From the NCBI GenBank assembly GCA_003164075.1, contig PLRZ01000328.1, forward strand, positions 1-5,420: a DNA stretch of 5,420 bases. Reading direction: 5' to 3'. Every line of letters starts with the position of its first letter. The stretch's first letter is position 1. The notes under the pieces were generated by a model. It saw only the letters and a list, made by a program, of their open reading frames with translations, was not told where the DNA came from and did no database searches. Made by a program: the position numbers and the translations under genes. Shown one piece after another: positions 5,045-5,420 of this stretch. This stretch comes from Bryobacterales bacterium. Lineage in GTDB: Bacteria > Acidobacteriota > Terriglobia > Bryobacterales > Bryobacteraceae.

Positions 5045-5420
5045 GACACTCCTCACTCTGGCGCGACCTGAAGGCAAGTTCGAACTCTCGGTGCGGACGC
5101 CTTCGAGGGTGATGAGGAGCGCGCTGAAGTCGCCCCCGGCCGGCGTGGCGACCAACGGCCCAAATTTGCAACTCTCCGAGGCCAAACGGCGCCCGTGTGC
5201 GGCCGCGGAGCGCCGGCGGCCACCACAATACCACCGGCGTATCGACGGCGCGACGGCGCGCCCCTGGGCGCGATGTGAGGCAACACTGAACGCCACCGCG
5301 GCACGGTGTTCGGCAGTTCGGGTGCCTGGCGAGTCTTCCGGCCCGCCTGGGACGGTCTGCACGCCGTCACTGGGGGGACTTCTGGGGGTACCCCCACGTC
5401 CACGATATAGGAAATTCGGG
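5045..5420. other. GC-rich region without a supported gene
   Basis: Open frames here on the minus strand are rich in Arg, Pro and Ala and show no motif, so I treat them as chance. The region contains a tandem 8-mer CGACGGCG (5243-5258), a CGCGCCC/GGGCGCG inverted repeat with a 2-base loop (5257-5272) and the 14-bp palindrome listed separately. It presumably includes the promoter of the small helical protein, but no convincing promoter was found. Confidence 0.4.
5383..5396. repeat. perfect 14-bp palindrome with a neighbouring half copy
   Basis: TGGGGGTACCCCCA is a perfect palindrome. CTGGGGG occurs both at 5370-5376 and at 5382-5388, where it forms the left arm. It may be an operator or one copy of a dispersed repeat; the window shows only one full copy. 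Confidence 0.5.

Noticed and set aside
5078..5085. GTTCGAAC, resembling a tRNA T-loop
   Set aside because: The flanking bases do not pair as a T stem on either strand, and no anticodon or acceptor arms are present.
5045..5362. N-terminal extension of the small helical protein
   Set aside because: The extension is Arg/Ser/Pro-rich, varies without pattern, and good ribosome sites exist at the two internal ATG codons.
1..5420. CRISPR array, transposase or insertion-sequence ends
   Set aside because: No regularly spaced repeats, no transposase motifs and no paired terminal inverted repeats were found by eye.

Overview
The window looks like an accessory or intergenic-rich stretch from an Acidobacteriota genome, most likely of the Solibacter/Bryobacter group. 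The main evidence is the protein at about 1.9-3.0 kb. It combines an FG-GAP-like repeat with the C-terminal domain that is greatly expanded in 'Candidatus Solibacter' (TIGR03437 type). High GC and the style of the small secreted and zinc-ribbon proteins agree with this. The assignment comes from recognising sequence families, not from a database search.

Layout. Positions 1-1117 hold three minus-strand genes in one direction. They are a small exported protein (start 1117), a zinc-ribbon membrane protein with a BamE/SmpA-like C-terminal domain (start 728), and the first 39 codons of a membrane protein that runs off the left edge (start 117). Positions 1172-1712 hold a plus-strand XRE-family regulator whose first helix is in another frame. 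One extra G near 1309-1311 splits the gene. Upstream of it lies a 12-nt perfect Shine-Dalgarno core with no ordinary start codon next to it. Positions 1932-2987 encode the exported Solibacter-type protein. Positions 1716-1997 contain a coding-like remnant on the minus strand.

The most interesting part is 3200-4622. A 361-residue minus-strand protein joins a type I restriction HsdR N-terminal nuclease domain (D70, E84-x-K86, Q100) to a C-terminal RAMA domain, the presumed reader of modified DNA. Divergent from it, across 115 bp, is a 73-residue XRE protein of the size and type of restriction-modification controller (C) proteins. The shared intergenic region carries two ACTnATAGTGT boxes, 16 bp apart, resembling C-boxes. 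They overlap the likely promoters of both genes. A TATAGC element five bases before the regulator's GTG start suggests a leaderless transcript, as known for several C genes. No methyltransferase is present. My reading is a compact, self-regulated, possibly modification-dependent restriction module. Cleavage and modified-base recognition are inferred from domains only.

Positions 4706-5008 encode a small helical protein of unknown function on the minus strand, convergent with the regulator. The remaining right end (5045-5420) is GC-rich, with a 14-bp perfect palindrome and no gene I can support. No tRNA, rRNA, CRISPR array or insertion sequence was seen.
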